Assembly: GCF_041346925.1 (NCBI RefSeq)
Contig: NZ_CP166840.1
Coordinates: forward strand, 2,785,001-2,849,000
DNA: 64,000 bases
Reading direction: 5' to 3'
DNA from: Agaribacterium sp. ZY112
GTDB lineage: Bacteria; Pseudomonadota; Gammaproteobacteria; Pseudomonadales; Cellvibrionaceae
Positions 34,639 to 43,546 of the stretch are shown one piece after another. The stretch's first letter is position 1, and every line of letters starts with the position of its first letter. The notes beneath the pieces were generated by a model. That model was not told the DNA's origin. It saw nothing but the letters and a program-made list of their open reading frames with translations, and made no database searches. Made by a program: the position numbers and the translations under genes.

Positions 34639-35412
34639 TCATTGGTGGTTTTTTTGTAATAACAGCGCTGATTTGTAGGCCTCTACAATAGGTTTTACTT
34701 TGTTGTTACCACTGAGATTAAGTCGACGTTGGTGATGATCGAGTAGCTTTTCTAGGTAGTTCACTTTGTCTTCACAATAGTCTTGCCAGATTTTGTCACC
34801 AATGATGCTGGGTAGCTGCTTATTTTCAGTGTCGTGTATTTTATTAGGGTGAAAGCGTAAATGCATATGTTCGTGATGCCGGCCATAGACACAAATAAAC
34901 GCTTCGTTTAATAATTCAAAATGGCCGTTACGAAGAAATTCTCGTAGTTCAACAATACGCGAATTAGGGCTTAAAATAATCTCTAAGTCTAATTCACTAA
35001 GTTGGTTGTTCTCTAAGGCTTGTTGATAGATGTTTTGCACTATTTCAATAGCTGTACCACCTCCAATACCCGCTAAGATAAATAAGTGGCGACCGTGTGT
35101 TGGTAGTGTTAGCTTGCTGGCATCTTGGCAGCTTACATTAAGTCGTTGGTCTATCAGTGATGCGTAGTGTGAGTGAATCGCATCGATAATTGAAGGAACG
35201 CAATCAACAAGGTGTATGTTTGTTGTTTGTCCATGCGTGGCCCTGTGCAGGTGTAGGCCTAGTCGACCGTGATCACAACAAATATCCCAAATGCTATGAA
35301 AAGCCTGTTCACTATTTGAGTGAGCTGAAAGGGCCCACTCAAATAAGTGTTGTAAGCGTGCATCTAAGGCGCGAACAGTTGAGGTTTTTATTGGATTTTT
35401 TGTTTGCATCAT
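34639..35412 (-). CDS. TrmK-family tRNA adenine-N1 methyltransferase-like protein
   Basis: This 257-residue SAM-dependent methyltransferase has motif I DICCDHGRLGLHL, the acidic loop HLVDCVPSIIDAI, LFILAGIGGGTAIEIV and a late LEIILSPNSRIVELREFL, the pattern of TrmK enzymes that methylate A22 of tRNA. Proteobacterial members are less studied, so the substrate is inferred. ATG 35412 is chosen because it follows the upstream stop by four bases; longer starts overlap the preceding gene. Confidence 0.8.
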   Translation of the reverse strand: MMQTKNPIKTSTVRALDARLQHLFEWALSAHSNSEQAFHSIWDICCDHGRLGLHLHRATHGQTTNIHLVDCVPSIIDAIHSHYASLIDQRLNVSCQDASKLTLPTHGRHLFILAGIGGGTAIEIVQNIYQQALENNQLSELDLEIILSPNSRIVELREFLRNGHFELLNEAFICVYGRHHEHMHLRFHPNKIHDTENKQLPSIIGDKIWQDYCEDKVNYLEKLLDHHQRRLNLSGNNKVKPIVEAYKSALLLQKNHQ

Positions 35413-35416
35413 TTTT

Positions 35417-35929
35417 TTACCAGCGGGCCTTGTGCCACATTTCTGGGTTGGCCCAAAAGCGAGGGTTGTTCCAGGTTCGTACATGGTTATAGCTATCTAA
35501 GCTGTAGCTATAAAGAGCAAGTTGCGTGTTGTCGCCGCTGTTATTTTCACTAAGTTCAACTTGTTTAAAACCCATGCTAATAAAATCATTAAATTGCCAA
35601 GCCGAACTGTCAGTCGCAGATGGTTTAATTAGGATGGCAATTTGTCTGGTGCCGTAGTTTCTTAGTAGGCCAATAAGCTCTTGCCCTTGGTGTTTGTCGA
35701 GTAACTCAAGTGTACGGCTTATTAGAGCAAGCCCATAGGTCTGGCTAGGGGGCTGCTGTGCAAGCTGTGCGAGTGTAAAATGATGAGTCTGGCAGCGAGG
35801 GTGCTCGTTTTTCCAAGCATTGGCAACCTGTAGGGCATCGTCGCCAAAGCTGGCGATGCTGTGGGGCTGACAGCTTTCTATAATGCCTGCGAATACTTTT
35901 TGTGCTGTTCTCATAGCGTTATTTTTCAT
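35417..35929 (-). CDS. DUF6231-family protein
   Basis: This 170-residue protein has a methyltransferase-like fold remnant (HSIASFGDDALQVANAW, GLALISRTLELLDKHQGQELIGLLRNYG) without a Gly-rich SAM motif, and a Trp-rich tail (TWNNPRFWANPEMWHKARW). This matches my memory of DUF6231, and its function is unknown. Its ATG shares base 35929 with the longest divergent esterase frame. It precedes the TrmK-like gene by four bases, so the two are probably one operon. Confidence 0.7.
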   Translation of the reverse strand: MKNNAMRTAQKVFAGIIESCQPHSIASFGDDALQVANAWKNEHPRCQTHHFTLAQLAQQPPSQTYGLALISRTLELLDKHQGQELIGLLRNYGTRQIAILIKPSATDSSAWQFNDFISMGFKQVELSENNSGDNTQLALYSYSLDSYNHVRTWNNPRFWANPEMWHKARW

Positions 35930-36009
35930 TGAAGAGTGACTTGTTTACGAGCGTTTTGCATACTGAGTCCTTATACCGCAAACACTCACTCAAACTCAGG
36001 TTGTTAAAG

Positions 36010-36672
36010 ATGTCTATTAAAGAGCGTATTCATGGTGAAGGCAAACCAAGCCATGCGGTCATTTGGTTGCATGGTCTTGGGGCTTCAGCCGATGATTTTT
36101 ATCCTGTATTGCCTTATTTGAATCTAGAGGCTTCGCCGTGTATTCGTTTTATCTTTCCTCAGGCGCCCGATCGCCACATCACCATAAATGGCGGTTATGT
36201 GATGCCTGGCTGGTATGACATTAAAGGCAGTGAGATTACCGATAAAGAAGACCTTATTGGTATGAGCGAGTCTCAGCAAACGTTAGAGTCATTAATCCGT
36301 GTAGAAATTGAGCGTGGCATTCCGAGTGAAAACATTGTTCTAGCTGGTTTTTCCCAGGGAGGGGCCGTGGCGTATTACACCGCGCTTCGTTCGCAGCACA
36401 AAGTGGCAGGGGTATTAGCCTTATCGACCTACTTACCTTTTGCCTCACGTCTAGAGCAAGAGCACAGCGCTATCAATATACAGACACCCATAATGTCTAT
36501 GCATGGCCTTCAGGACGATGTTGTGCCTTTGGCAACAGGAAAACTGGCGCCAGAGCAGCTTATGGCCTTGGGGTATCAGGTTGTATGGAAGGAGTATGCC
36601 ATGCAGCACAATGTGATTCCTGAACAGCTTCAAGATATTGGCTTTTGGTTTAATCAGTTATTTGCAGGTTAG
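36010..36672 (+). CDS. alpha/beta-hydrolase carboxylesterase (YpfH/Est-like)
   Basis: This 220-residue cytosolic esterase of the carboxylesterase/phospholipase family has the oxyanion loop WLHGLGASADDF, nucleophile Ser in GFSQGG, acid Asp in GLQDDVVP and base His in AMQHNVIPEQL. ATG 36010 gives the usual family length; the frame from 35929 adds 27 unrelated residues. It hydrolyses short acyl esters or acts as an acyl-protein thioesterase in known relatives. Confidence 0.9.
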   Translation: MSIKERIHGEGKPSHAVIWLHGLGASADDFYPVLPYLNLEASPCIRFIFPQAPDRHITINGGYVMPGWYDIKGSEITDKEDLIGMSESQQTLESLIRVEIERGIPSENIVLAGFSQGGAVAYYTALRSQHKVAGVLALSTYLPFASRLEQEHSAINIQTPIMSMHGLQDDVVPLATGKLAPEQLMALGYQVVWKEYAMQHNVIPEQLQDIGFWFNQLFAG

Positions 36673-36804
36673 AAGGGGGCAAGTATTAGAAGTTGAGGTA
36701 GGTAGTGGTGTTCTAGTCGTAGTTGCGATAGGTGTTTGAGAAAGAGCTGTTTGCTGCGCTGTGCAGCCACAGCGTTTAGCTGCAGCTGCTCAAGATAAAG
36801 CCGT

Positions 36805-37383
36805 TTATTGGCGAATACCTTCAATATGTAATTCAAGCTCTACATGAGTCGAGGCAGGTCCTAAACGCTCAACCATGCCAAACTCTTTTAGGCCAATGGT
36901 CGTTGTGCCAGAAAAGCCAACACGGTAGCCACCCCAAGGGTCTTTACCTTCACCGATTTTAACTGCATCAATGGTAATGCTTTTGGTGACGCCGTGAAGA
37001 CTTAAATCACCGATGACTTCGAGCTTGCCTTCGCCTTTATCTGTGATCTTGGTACTGACAAATTTAGCCGTAGCGTATTTTTTAACATCTAAAAAATCAC
37101 TACTTTTTATGTGTTTGTCTCGCTCTGCATGATTTGAATCGATGCTACTTGGGTCAATGTTCACCATGATTTTAGAGGCTTCGGGCTTTTTCTCATCGTA
37201 GCTAAAGCTACCGTCAAAGCTGTTAAAGCGACCTGTTAGCCACGAATAGCCTAAGTGCTGAATTTTAAAATTAATAGATGCATGAGCGCCTTTGGTGTCG
37301 ATAGTGTAGTCGGCGGCAGTAGCGCTCAGTGTAGCGAAGCTTAACGCGGCACCGGTAGCTAAAGTAGCAAGTAGTTTTTTCAT
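36805..37383 (-). CDS. YceI-family periplasmic lipid-binding protein
   Basis: This 192-residue protein has a signal peptide (about 1-23) and the YceI lipocalin-like barrel (YTIDTKGAHASINFKIQHLGYSWLTGRF, then FLDVKKYATAKF, DLSLHGVTKSI, RVGFSGTTTIGLKEFGM). YceI proteins bind isoprenoids such as ubiquinone. GGAGATGAG precedes the ATG. It lies 39 bases behind a cytochrome b561 gene, a common pairing that suggests joint quinone/redox work in the periplasm. Confidence 0.92.
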   Translation of the reverse strand: MKKLLATLATGAALSFATLSATAADYTIDTKGAHASINFKIQHLGYSWLTGRFNSFDGSFSYDEKKPEASKIMVNIDPSSIDSNHAERDKHIKSSDFLDVKKYATAKFVSTKITDKGEGKLEVIGDLSLHGVTKSITIDAVKIGEGKDPWGGYRVGFSGTTTIGLKEFGMVERLGPASTHVELELHIEGIRQ

Positions 37384-37422
37384 CTCTCATCTCCGTTTGT
37401 GTTTTTACGTGGTCAGTAAAGG

Positions 37423-37959
37423 CTAAAGCATGCGTTTGAGCGTGCTGTCCTTGTCTATAAAGTGATGTTTGAGTGCGCCAAGCACATGCAAGGCAATCAA
37501 ACTTATTAAGCTGTAAGCGAGGTATCGGTGAATATCACCGGCGACATCTTCTTGGTTTTCTATAAACGAGCCTAGAGCTGGTATTTCAAACCAGTTAAAG
37601 ACTTGAATGCTACGTCCGTCGGCTGTTGAAATAAGGTAGCCTGAAACAAAAATCATAAACATCAAAAGGTAAAGAGCGATATGGACAAGGTGAGCAGCCT
37701 TTTGTTCCAAAACTTTATGGCTGCTTAAAGGTTGAACCTTGGGGTTGACGTAGCGCCAAAGCACACGAAATAGCAATACCAGCGCGAGTAGGGCGCCAAC
37801 ACTCTTGTGGTAATGCGGGGCGAGCTGATACCAGCTGTCGTAATAGCCCAGCTCTACCATCCAAAGCCCTACTGTAAATAGTCCAAACACCGTAAGCGCA
37901 ACCAGCCAGTGCAGTGTTTTGCTAACAAGGCCGTAGGCCTGTTCAGAATTCTTAAGCAT
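37423..37959 (-). CDS. cytochrome b561-family protein paired with YceI
   Basis: This 178-residue protein has four membrane helices and heme-ligand His residues in KTLHWLVALT, HYHKSVGAL, AHLVHIALYLLM and IALHVLGALKHHF. It belongs to the YodB/CybB type of diheme b cytochromes and probably oxidises quinol or reduces a periplasmic partner. It is first in a two-gene operon with the YceI gene and differs clearly from the b561 protein beside nrfA. Confidence 0.9.
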   Translation of the reverse strand: MLKNSEQAYGLVSKTLHWLVALTVFGLFTVGLWMVELGYYDSWYQLAPHYHKSVGALLALVLLFRVLWRYVNPKVQPLSSHKVLEQKAAHLVHIALYLLMFMIFVSGYLISTADGRSIQVFNWFEIPALGSFIENQEDVAGDIHRYLAYSLISLIALHVLGALKHHFIDKDSTLKRML

Positions 37960-38200
37960 AAGGGTTCTTATCCGTGGCTTGTACTTTGCGGGTATTCAGT
38001 GGAGGATGTTTTGGTGTCCACTGCCTGGTAGCTTGCTTCTTACTACGTGCTGTTTAACTGTTCGGTTCTTAGGTTCCTACTATGCTCGCAAATATCATTC
38101 ATTGATAATTAGTGTTTTTACGGTATCTTAATAACTTTAATGTGATGATGTTTGTGTTGAGCTGTTTGTTATTAGTGGGTGCGACTTGGTGGGGTATTGA

Positions 38201-39091
38201 GTGACCTTAGAACAATTTAGGATTTTTAAAGCGGTGGTTGAAGCCGGTGGTGTGAATGCTGCGGCTAAGCAAATTCATAAAACTCAGCCTGCCATCAGTA
38301 ATGCGATTCGGCGTTTAGAAGAGGAATTGGCCGTTAAGCTGTTTACTCGCGAGGGTTATCGTTTAGATCTAAGTACAGATGGGGCAGCACTTTTTAGTCA
38401 AGTAGATAGAATCTTACAAAATATCGAAACACTTGAAACAACAGCCAAGCATTTAGCAACAGGTAATGAGCCAGAGTTAAAAATCAGTATGGAGGTGTTA
38501 ACCCCCCTTCGGTTTATTTCACAGTTTTTAGCGCAGCTTGGTGAGCAATTCCCCTCCACATGCTTTTCTCTTAGCTCAGATGTGATGCGCGGTGCAATGG
38601 AAAAGCTAATTGATGCAGAGGTTGATTTAGTGCTTGGCCCTAAGCTAGTGGTCCAGCCTGATATCATCTCTTTGTTTCTTGCCACCATTGATTGTGTGCC
38701 TGTCGCCGCGCCTGGTTTTATTCAGACTGTAGAAGGAAAAGCCTTGAGCAAGGCTGATATGAGCCATTATTCTCGTATTGTTATCCCCGAAAACACCAAA
38801 CAGACTCAAGCCATAAAGCTGATGGCTGCTAATGGTTCGCGGGAAATAATGGCTGCTGATTTTGCGATGAAGAAACACCTTATTCTCGAGGGGCTTGGTT
38901 GGGGGTATATGCCCGTCCACCTTGTTGATAGTGCCTTAGCTGAGCAGCGTCTACTGCAATTAAACATTAGTGATATGCAGCCTCAGAAAATTGATATTCA
39001 CGCGTTTAGAACAAGCCACAGACCCATGGGGCCTGTGTTAAGTCGCTTGTGGCATTTGTTTGAAGAGGCAGAGTTCGACAGTGCGCTTTAG
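38201..39091 (+). CDS. LysR-family transcriptional regulator
   Basis: This 296-residue protein has an N-terminal winged helix (FRIFKAVVEAGGVNAAAKQIHKTQPAISNAIRRLEEEL) and a substrate-binding domain (about 90-290). The start is GTG 38201, with TGGGG eight bases upstream. It is divergent from the cytochrome b561-YceI operon across 240 bases, so that operon is its most likely target (inference). The inducer is unknown. Confidence 0.92.
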   Translation: MTLEQFRIFKAVVEAGGVNAAAKQIHKTQPAISNAIRRLEEELAVKLFTREGYRLDLSTDGAALFSQVDRILQNIETLETTAKHLATGNEPELKISMEVLTPLRFISQFLAQLGEQFPSTCFSLSSDVMRGAMEKLIDAEVDLVLGPKLVVQPDIISLFLATIDCVPVAAPGFIQTVEGKALSKADMSHYSRIVIPENTKQTQAIKLMAANGSREIMAADFAMKKHLILEGLGWGYMPVHLVDSALAEQRLLQLNISDMQPQKIDIHAFRTSHRPMGPVLSRLWHLFEEAEFDSAL

Positions 39092-39122
39092 CTCCTTGTA
39101 TGCCGCTAGCTAGTGCTTCATT

Positions 39123-39899
39123 TTAAGCTGCGACGCTCAGTTCTCTTTTTATTTGTTTTCTTGCTTTTTTGAAGCTTGGGCGCAAATACGCTTTAAGTTG
39201 GGCGCAGGCCTCTTTATCGCTAATATTTTTATGGTGAGCAAATAAAGCCAAGCAATAAATGCTCTCATCTTCACTGAGTGCGGCACTGCGATTCGCTTGC
39301 GGGTCATAACATCTCGCACAGCTACCACGAAACGTATAAGCACTGTTGGCGATAAAAATACCAAAACCCATCATGATCGCAAGCATCTCTGCACAGGCAT
39401 CAAAGCTCTCTGGGCCGCTTGGTGGAACAAGCTGTGATTGAAATAATACGTGTTGGGCGATGTTTTTACTCATACTGCCGACTAAATCCATCGGCTTTTT
39501 CATCATCGCGCTGCTGTATGAAATATCTAAATTGGGCAGAAAGCTATCGATACTCTTGTTTGCGCTCAGTGCTTGCGCGGTTATTTGTGCTTGTTGGCGG
39601 CTTTGTACATTGAGTTGAAGTAGAGCAGGTTGCTTGGGCGTATAAAGCTGAGGTGGAACTAGGTAAAAGGGCCAATGAGCTAAGCCTGCATAACTGATTA
39701 TTCGGGCGCTTAAGGCTTGAGCCATGTCGAGCTCATTATCGGCTCTATCTGGGAAAAAGCTGCGAATAGGCTGAATCAACTGGGTGTGTTGATCAAAGTA
39801 GTTGTGATCAAAGTGATCTAATAGCCATTGAAAACAGTGTTGTAGCTGTTCGGCGTCGCTTGAGTCTAGCAGTCGAGCTTTGGGGAAAAAAGAAAACAT
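39123..39899 (-). CDS. hypothetical protein
   Basis: I do not recognise this 258-residue protein. It is mostly helical and has no signal peptide. Two Cys in GSCARCYDP near residue 195 could bind metal. It opens with a Phe-rich start and ends in a basic tail (FKKARKQIKREL). It converges with the LysR gene, leaving 31 bases between stops. Confidence 0.6.
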   Translation of the reverse strand: MFSFFPKARLLDSSDAEQLQHCFQWLLDHFDHNYFDQHTQLIQPIRSFFPDRADNELDMAQALSARIISYAGLAHWPFYLVPPQLYTPKQPALLQLNVQSRQQAQITAQALSANKSIDSFLPNLDISYSSAMMKKPMDLVGSMSKNIAQHVLFQSQLVPPSGPESFDACAEMLAIMMGFGIFIANSAYTFRGSCARCYDPQANRSAALSEDESIYCLALFAHHKNISDKEACAQLKAYLRPSFKKARKQIKRELSVAA

Positions 39900-40043
39900 A
39901 GCAATGAGTCTTGATAACGAGCTGTGATCATAAGTGCCTTGCCTCTGGGCTGCAATATCAGAGCCCTGTTGTGCTTAAAGGTGTGAATGATTCGAGCTAT
40001 AGAGGCGCTTTGTGGGCAATAATTAGGCTTCTTGAGTTCTAGT

Positions 40044-41009
40044 TTATTGAGCTGCTTTGGTGCCAAGATTAATATAGGGCCAGTTTTCCACTTCTTTGGG
40101 GTAATAACCTGCCTGGCTTAGCATTTTTTTTAACTCACCGTTTTTACGTAATAAGGAGATGCCACGGTTGAGGGCTTCGAGGATCTGCTTGGATTGAGGG
40201 TGCTGCTTGGATACAGCAAAGACACGCTCATCGAGTAGGCCAACTTTCATATTCGGTATGGCTTGAATAATGGTGCCAAAGTGGTTGTGGCGGAAGTCTG
40301 GCTCACCAAAAAACTCAACCAAACCGACGTCGGCTCGGCCTCGTTTAAGAACGCGTATCATTGCTTCAAAGCTATCCACTTTTTGCAGGGCTATAGGGTT
40401 GTAAGCTTCAATTGTGTTTATATCTGCATGCCAAGTTTTTACTGTTACGTGCTTGAGCTTACGAACATCATCGAGGTTTTTGGCTGCTAAGGCTTTGTGA
40501 TTATTTTCATAAGTAAAAAGACCAACCTGTGTTTCACCTTGTTTGAGTACGGCTTCGCTTAACCAAAAAACACTGTGATCAATATTCGGGGAGTCTACCC
40601 AGTAACTTTCGACGCTAAGGTCAATTTGATTTTGAGCTGCTTGGCGGCTGGTACGAGCCCAATTAGGGCTAGGAATCAGTTCGTAGTTAAAATTAAAACC
40701 TGCGGCCTCTAGGGCTCTGACTTGAATAAGAAACTCAGCCGTTAAACGGCTAACTGGTTGTGCGCCTTGCTTGAGTTGGCCGTTATCACTGTTTTTATTT
40801 ATCCACTTTTGAATGTGTTCAAGCTTGGCCTGCTCACCGCTAAAGCGAAGGCTTGAGTGCTCATCAGCGAAGCTTAAACCTGTGCCTAGCAGTGCTATGA
40901 GATTGCCGATACATACGAGTGTGATACCCAGTAACTTGGCTCTTACTTTGCTAAAGATGTGTAGCCGATGTGTGACTTCAATGTTAAAAAATAGGGCGCT
41001 GATCTGCAT
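40044..41009 (-). CDS. periplasmic substrate-binding protein (SBP family 3), orphan
   Basis: This 321-residue protein has a hydrophobic signal segment at about 25-48 and the type II periplasmic fold of amino-acid-type binding proteins (LIPSPNWARTSRQAAQNQIDLSVESYWV, GRADVGLVEFFGEP, SKQHPQSKQILEALNRGISLLRKNGEL). No ABC permease or ATPase gene is adjacent, so it may be a stray transporter part or a sensor-like protein. The long pre-signal region suggests the true start could be further inside. Confidence 0.8.
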   Translation of the reverse strand: MQISALFFNIEVTHRLHIFSKVRAKLLGITLVCIGNLIALLGTGLSFADEHSSLRFSGEQAKLEHIQKWINKNSDNGQLKQGAQPVSRLTAEFLIQVRALEAAGFNFNYELIPSPNWARTSRQAAQNQIDLSVESYWVDSPNIDHSVFWLSEAVLKQGETQVGLFTYENNHKALAAKNLDDVRKLKHVTVKTWHADINTIEAYNPIALQKVDSFEAMIRVLKRGRADVGLVEFFGEPDFRHNHFGTIIQAIPNMKVGLLDERVFAVSKQHPQSKQILEALNRGISLLRKNGELKKMLSQAGYYPKEVENWPYINLGTKAAQ

Positions 41010-41156
41010 GGCATATATCTTGGTTTATGTATCCTATGGGAGCAAGCAGAGTGCGCTACATCTTAAAGCTCGGCAGTGCATAGGACTTATTATTTTGTAA
41101 TTATTATAGTGTTGCAGGGGGGGATCGCAAGTACCGAAGCTTGTGCCTTAAAAGGC

Positions 41157-41640
41157 TTATAGGGGCTTTGGTCTTAGCGTACTTTCTGATTGTGCTAATC
41201 CTATGTAGTCTGTTGTCGAAAGCTTTGGTATGAGTTTGGCTACATTTGAGCAAGCTGTTCGTTGGTGTGGCCATAGTTCATCAGTGACAGCTGGTAGCAT
41301 GTCTAGATAATATAGCGGAACCATCAGCCCCTTTATTAAAGGCATCAATCATATAACTGTCGTCGTATATGATGGCGTTTTTTTTAGTAAACTCGATAAC
41401 AAGATGCATATTCGTCGGTAGTTAAATCAACATGGTCTTCGCCAAAAAGCGTAACGTAATATCGAGTATGTCTGCAGTTTGTTGTGGTGTGATGCCGTCA
41501 GGCCTTCTGAGCCGGTTGGAAAGCGCTAAGACCATGCTGGCAATATGCAGTCTTTGACGGCTGCCGCACTGACGAAAGGTGGCGCGGAAATGGCCAAAGT
41601 CCGTGCTGCAATTAATGGGGAGCCTTAAGTGTTATGTTTA
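41157..41640 (-). pseudogene. possible decayed coding sequence; region 41010-41859 otherwise empty
   Basis: On the minus strand several neighbouring frames read like broken protein: a 60-codon open stretch around 41640-41435 (with MVLALSNRLRRPDG then TADILDITLRFLAK), a piece reading VTLFGEDHVDLTTDEY overlapping it in another frame, and one reading YDDSYMIDAFNKGADGS further down. None has a start and ribosome site, and frames change between them. On the plus strand a fragment TKGGAEMAKVRAAINGEP ends at a stop near 41629. I cannot name the parent gene. The call is tentative. Confidence 0.3.
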
Positions 41641-41859
41641 TATTTCCTTAGTGGTAACGATGGGTTCGCGTATATGGTCGCCATTTTTTGAGCGCTTAAG
41701 AGGGGACTGAAACTATATCATTTCAGATCAAAAGATTTGTTGCTTGAGGGCTTAAAGTTAATTATATAGTCGTAATGATGTAATTAGCGTCAATGCCATC
41801 ATTCAAAAATACTCCGCTTTGTTTTTGCTCTTATAAGTGTGTATTGCACGATTTAATAC

Positions 41860-42672
41860 TTAGAAAGTAAAAGCCCAGCCAAAGGCCGGTCCACTTTGAG
41901 TGAATTTTACGTGAGCTTCACTGTTTTCATTGTCTATGTCGTTACCGATGACTAGGTGGCGCCATCCAAGCCATACATTGTTTAGTTTACTTATGCGGTA
42001 GATTGCAAATGCTTGGCCGTTAAAATCTTGGTCATTGTCACCGTCAAGGCCTATATCGGCCCCACCAGTCACACCCCAGTCATCATTAAACCAGTGATCG
42101 GCTGCAAAGCCAAAAATCCAGTCGAACATATCTTGATCTTCTAAAATAATGTGTTTTTCAGTGGATATACCGTCAGTAAGTGGTTCAAAATTAATCTCAA
42201 TTTTTGTGTGAAAGTGGCGTAGCCCAGTGGTTAACCTGATGGAAGGGTGGACGCGGTAGCGAAGTGTCAGGTCATTCGTGCCCATATGCACGGTGTTGGT
42301 GATTCGGTGTTTGGCAATGATGGGCTTGCCATTAATGGGGTTATTAAAGCCTTGAGTTTCACTTTCTGTTTTTACCCGCATGTAGTTGGTATTAAGGCCT
42401 AGCCCCCAGTCGCCTTTAGCTACAGCTAGGCTGCCCATTAACCCTGCGTTTAAATTTTTCAATATATCTTCAAAGGCAATATTGATATCAATGTTATCAC
42501 CGTGTTCAAATTCAACTTGACCATCAATGCTTGGCATCCAGACGACAGGAAAGGCGACGGCAAACCGCCAGCTGTCATCATCAGAAGATAAGAGGTTTGT
42601 GGGGCTTGCTAGGCATTGAGCTCCAATAAGTAGACTGCTTATAAAAGTAAAAAAAAGCTTGTACATAAGCAT
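41860..42672 (-). CDS. outer-membrane beta-barrel protein
   Basis: This 270-residue protein has a signal peptide (about 1-22), alternating amphipathic strands (WGLGLNTNYMRV, NDLTLRYRVHP, IRLTTGLRHFHTKIEI, NVWLGWRHLVIGND) and a C-terminal Phe (AFGWAFTF), the signature of outer-membrane barrels. It resembles OmpW/YfaZ-size proteins, but I cannot assign a family. It is a single gene. Confidence 0.7.
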   Translation of the reverse strand: MLMYKLFFTFISSLLIGAQCLASPTNLLSSDDDSWRFAVAFPVVWMPSIDGQVEFEHGDNIDINIAFEDILKNLNAGLMGSLAVAKGDWGLGLNTNYMRVKTESETQGFNNPINGKPIIAKHRITNTVHMGTNDLTLRYRVHPSIRLTTGLRHFHTKIEINFEPLTDGISTEKHIILEDQDMFDWIFGFAADHWFNDDWGVTGGADIGLDGDNDQDFNGQAFAIYRISKLNNVWLGWRHLVIGNDIDNENSEAHVKFTQSGPAFGWAFTF

Positions 42673-42842
42673 GCTTGTTGTGTGGTGGTGTGACTATTGT
42701 AGTACTCATGATTTCACAAAACCACATGTATAACTTGAACTTATGTGTTTAGCTTGAGCAGAGTGCTCTATGGCCTAAGGTTTAAAACGTGGCGCTAAAC
42801 TGTACGTTAATAAGAATATAATGGCCCTTGAAATGAGTAGGC

Positions 42843-43419
42843 ATGTTTATGTCGCGAACGCTGATTATCTCGGGAGCGTTAATTACATTTTTTATCGGCC
42901 CTGATTTTATACTGGCCAAGAATTTATGCGGTTTTTTTCGCCTTTGGTGGCAGGGGGATTTATTGGGCCTCGTCTTGGTTCGTGTTTTTATGGCGTCTGC
43001 AGTTAGGCAATATCAGCTACAAGCATGCCAGCCTGCCTTTTTGTGTCCGTGTATGACTCTACCTTTTTTTATCTGGTTTTTTGGCATGCTTATTGATAAA
43101 AATATCGTAGTGTGACTCTGTGTTTTGCGCTTGTTTTTCTTTTGACCGCTAATGCGGTTTGGGCTTTTTTAAAGTATTTCCATCAGTTGCAAGGCGAGGC
43201 TGTGCCTTTAATCTTAAATATATACCATTTTAGTTATGGTTCGGTTCTAAGTGACGAGTGTGTATTTTCCCTAGTTTATTGCTGATGGCCTTGTGGGGGA
43301 TGTTCCCATTTACTGAGTTTTTAAATGTTTTGCATCTATCGGTTGGCTATATTGGCATTGCTTTTTTTATTGCGGTGATAGTCAAGTATGCAAAGAATTT
43401 AGTGTTTGAAAACAAGTAG
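42843..43419 (+). pseudogene. three overlapping short membrane ORFs, likely a frameshifted gene or a mini-operon
   Basis: Three frames follow each other: 42843-43115 (90 residues), 43112-43285 (GTG start) and 43285-43419 (44 residues). The joins are GTGA and TGATG overlaps. All three contain hydrophobic helices (ISGALITFFIGP, FALVFLLTANAVWAFL, VGYIGIAFFIAVIV). Either one polytopic membrane protein has suffered two frameshifts, or these are coupled small genes. A strong hairpin follows at 43428. The parent family is not recognised. Upstream 42673-42842 holds nothing clear. Confidence 0.35.
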
Positions 43420-43427
43420 GTCGCTAT

Positions 43428-43462
43428 AACAATACCTAAGCAGAATATGCTTAGGTATTGTT
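43428..43462. terminator. 15-bp perfect stem-loop between convergent units
   Basis: AACAATACCTAAGCA (43428-43442) pairs fully with TGCTTAGGTATTGTT (43448-43462). There is no T-run, so intrinsic termination is uncertain, but its position between convergent frames fits a bidirectional stop. Confidence 0.55.
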
Positions 43463-43546
43463 GATCGAAAAGGGAGCCTGCTTAGCCCGTTTTTTTAGAG
43501 CTGCTTAGTTTGGTATTACTTGAAATACTGCGTGTAATCAGTCGTA

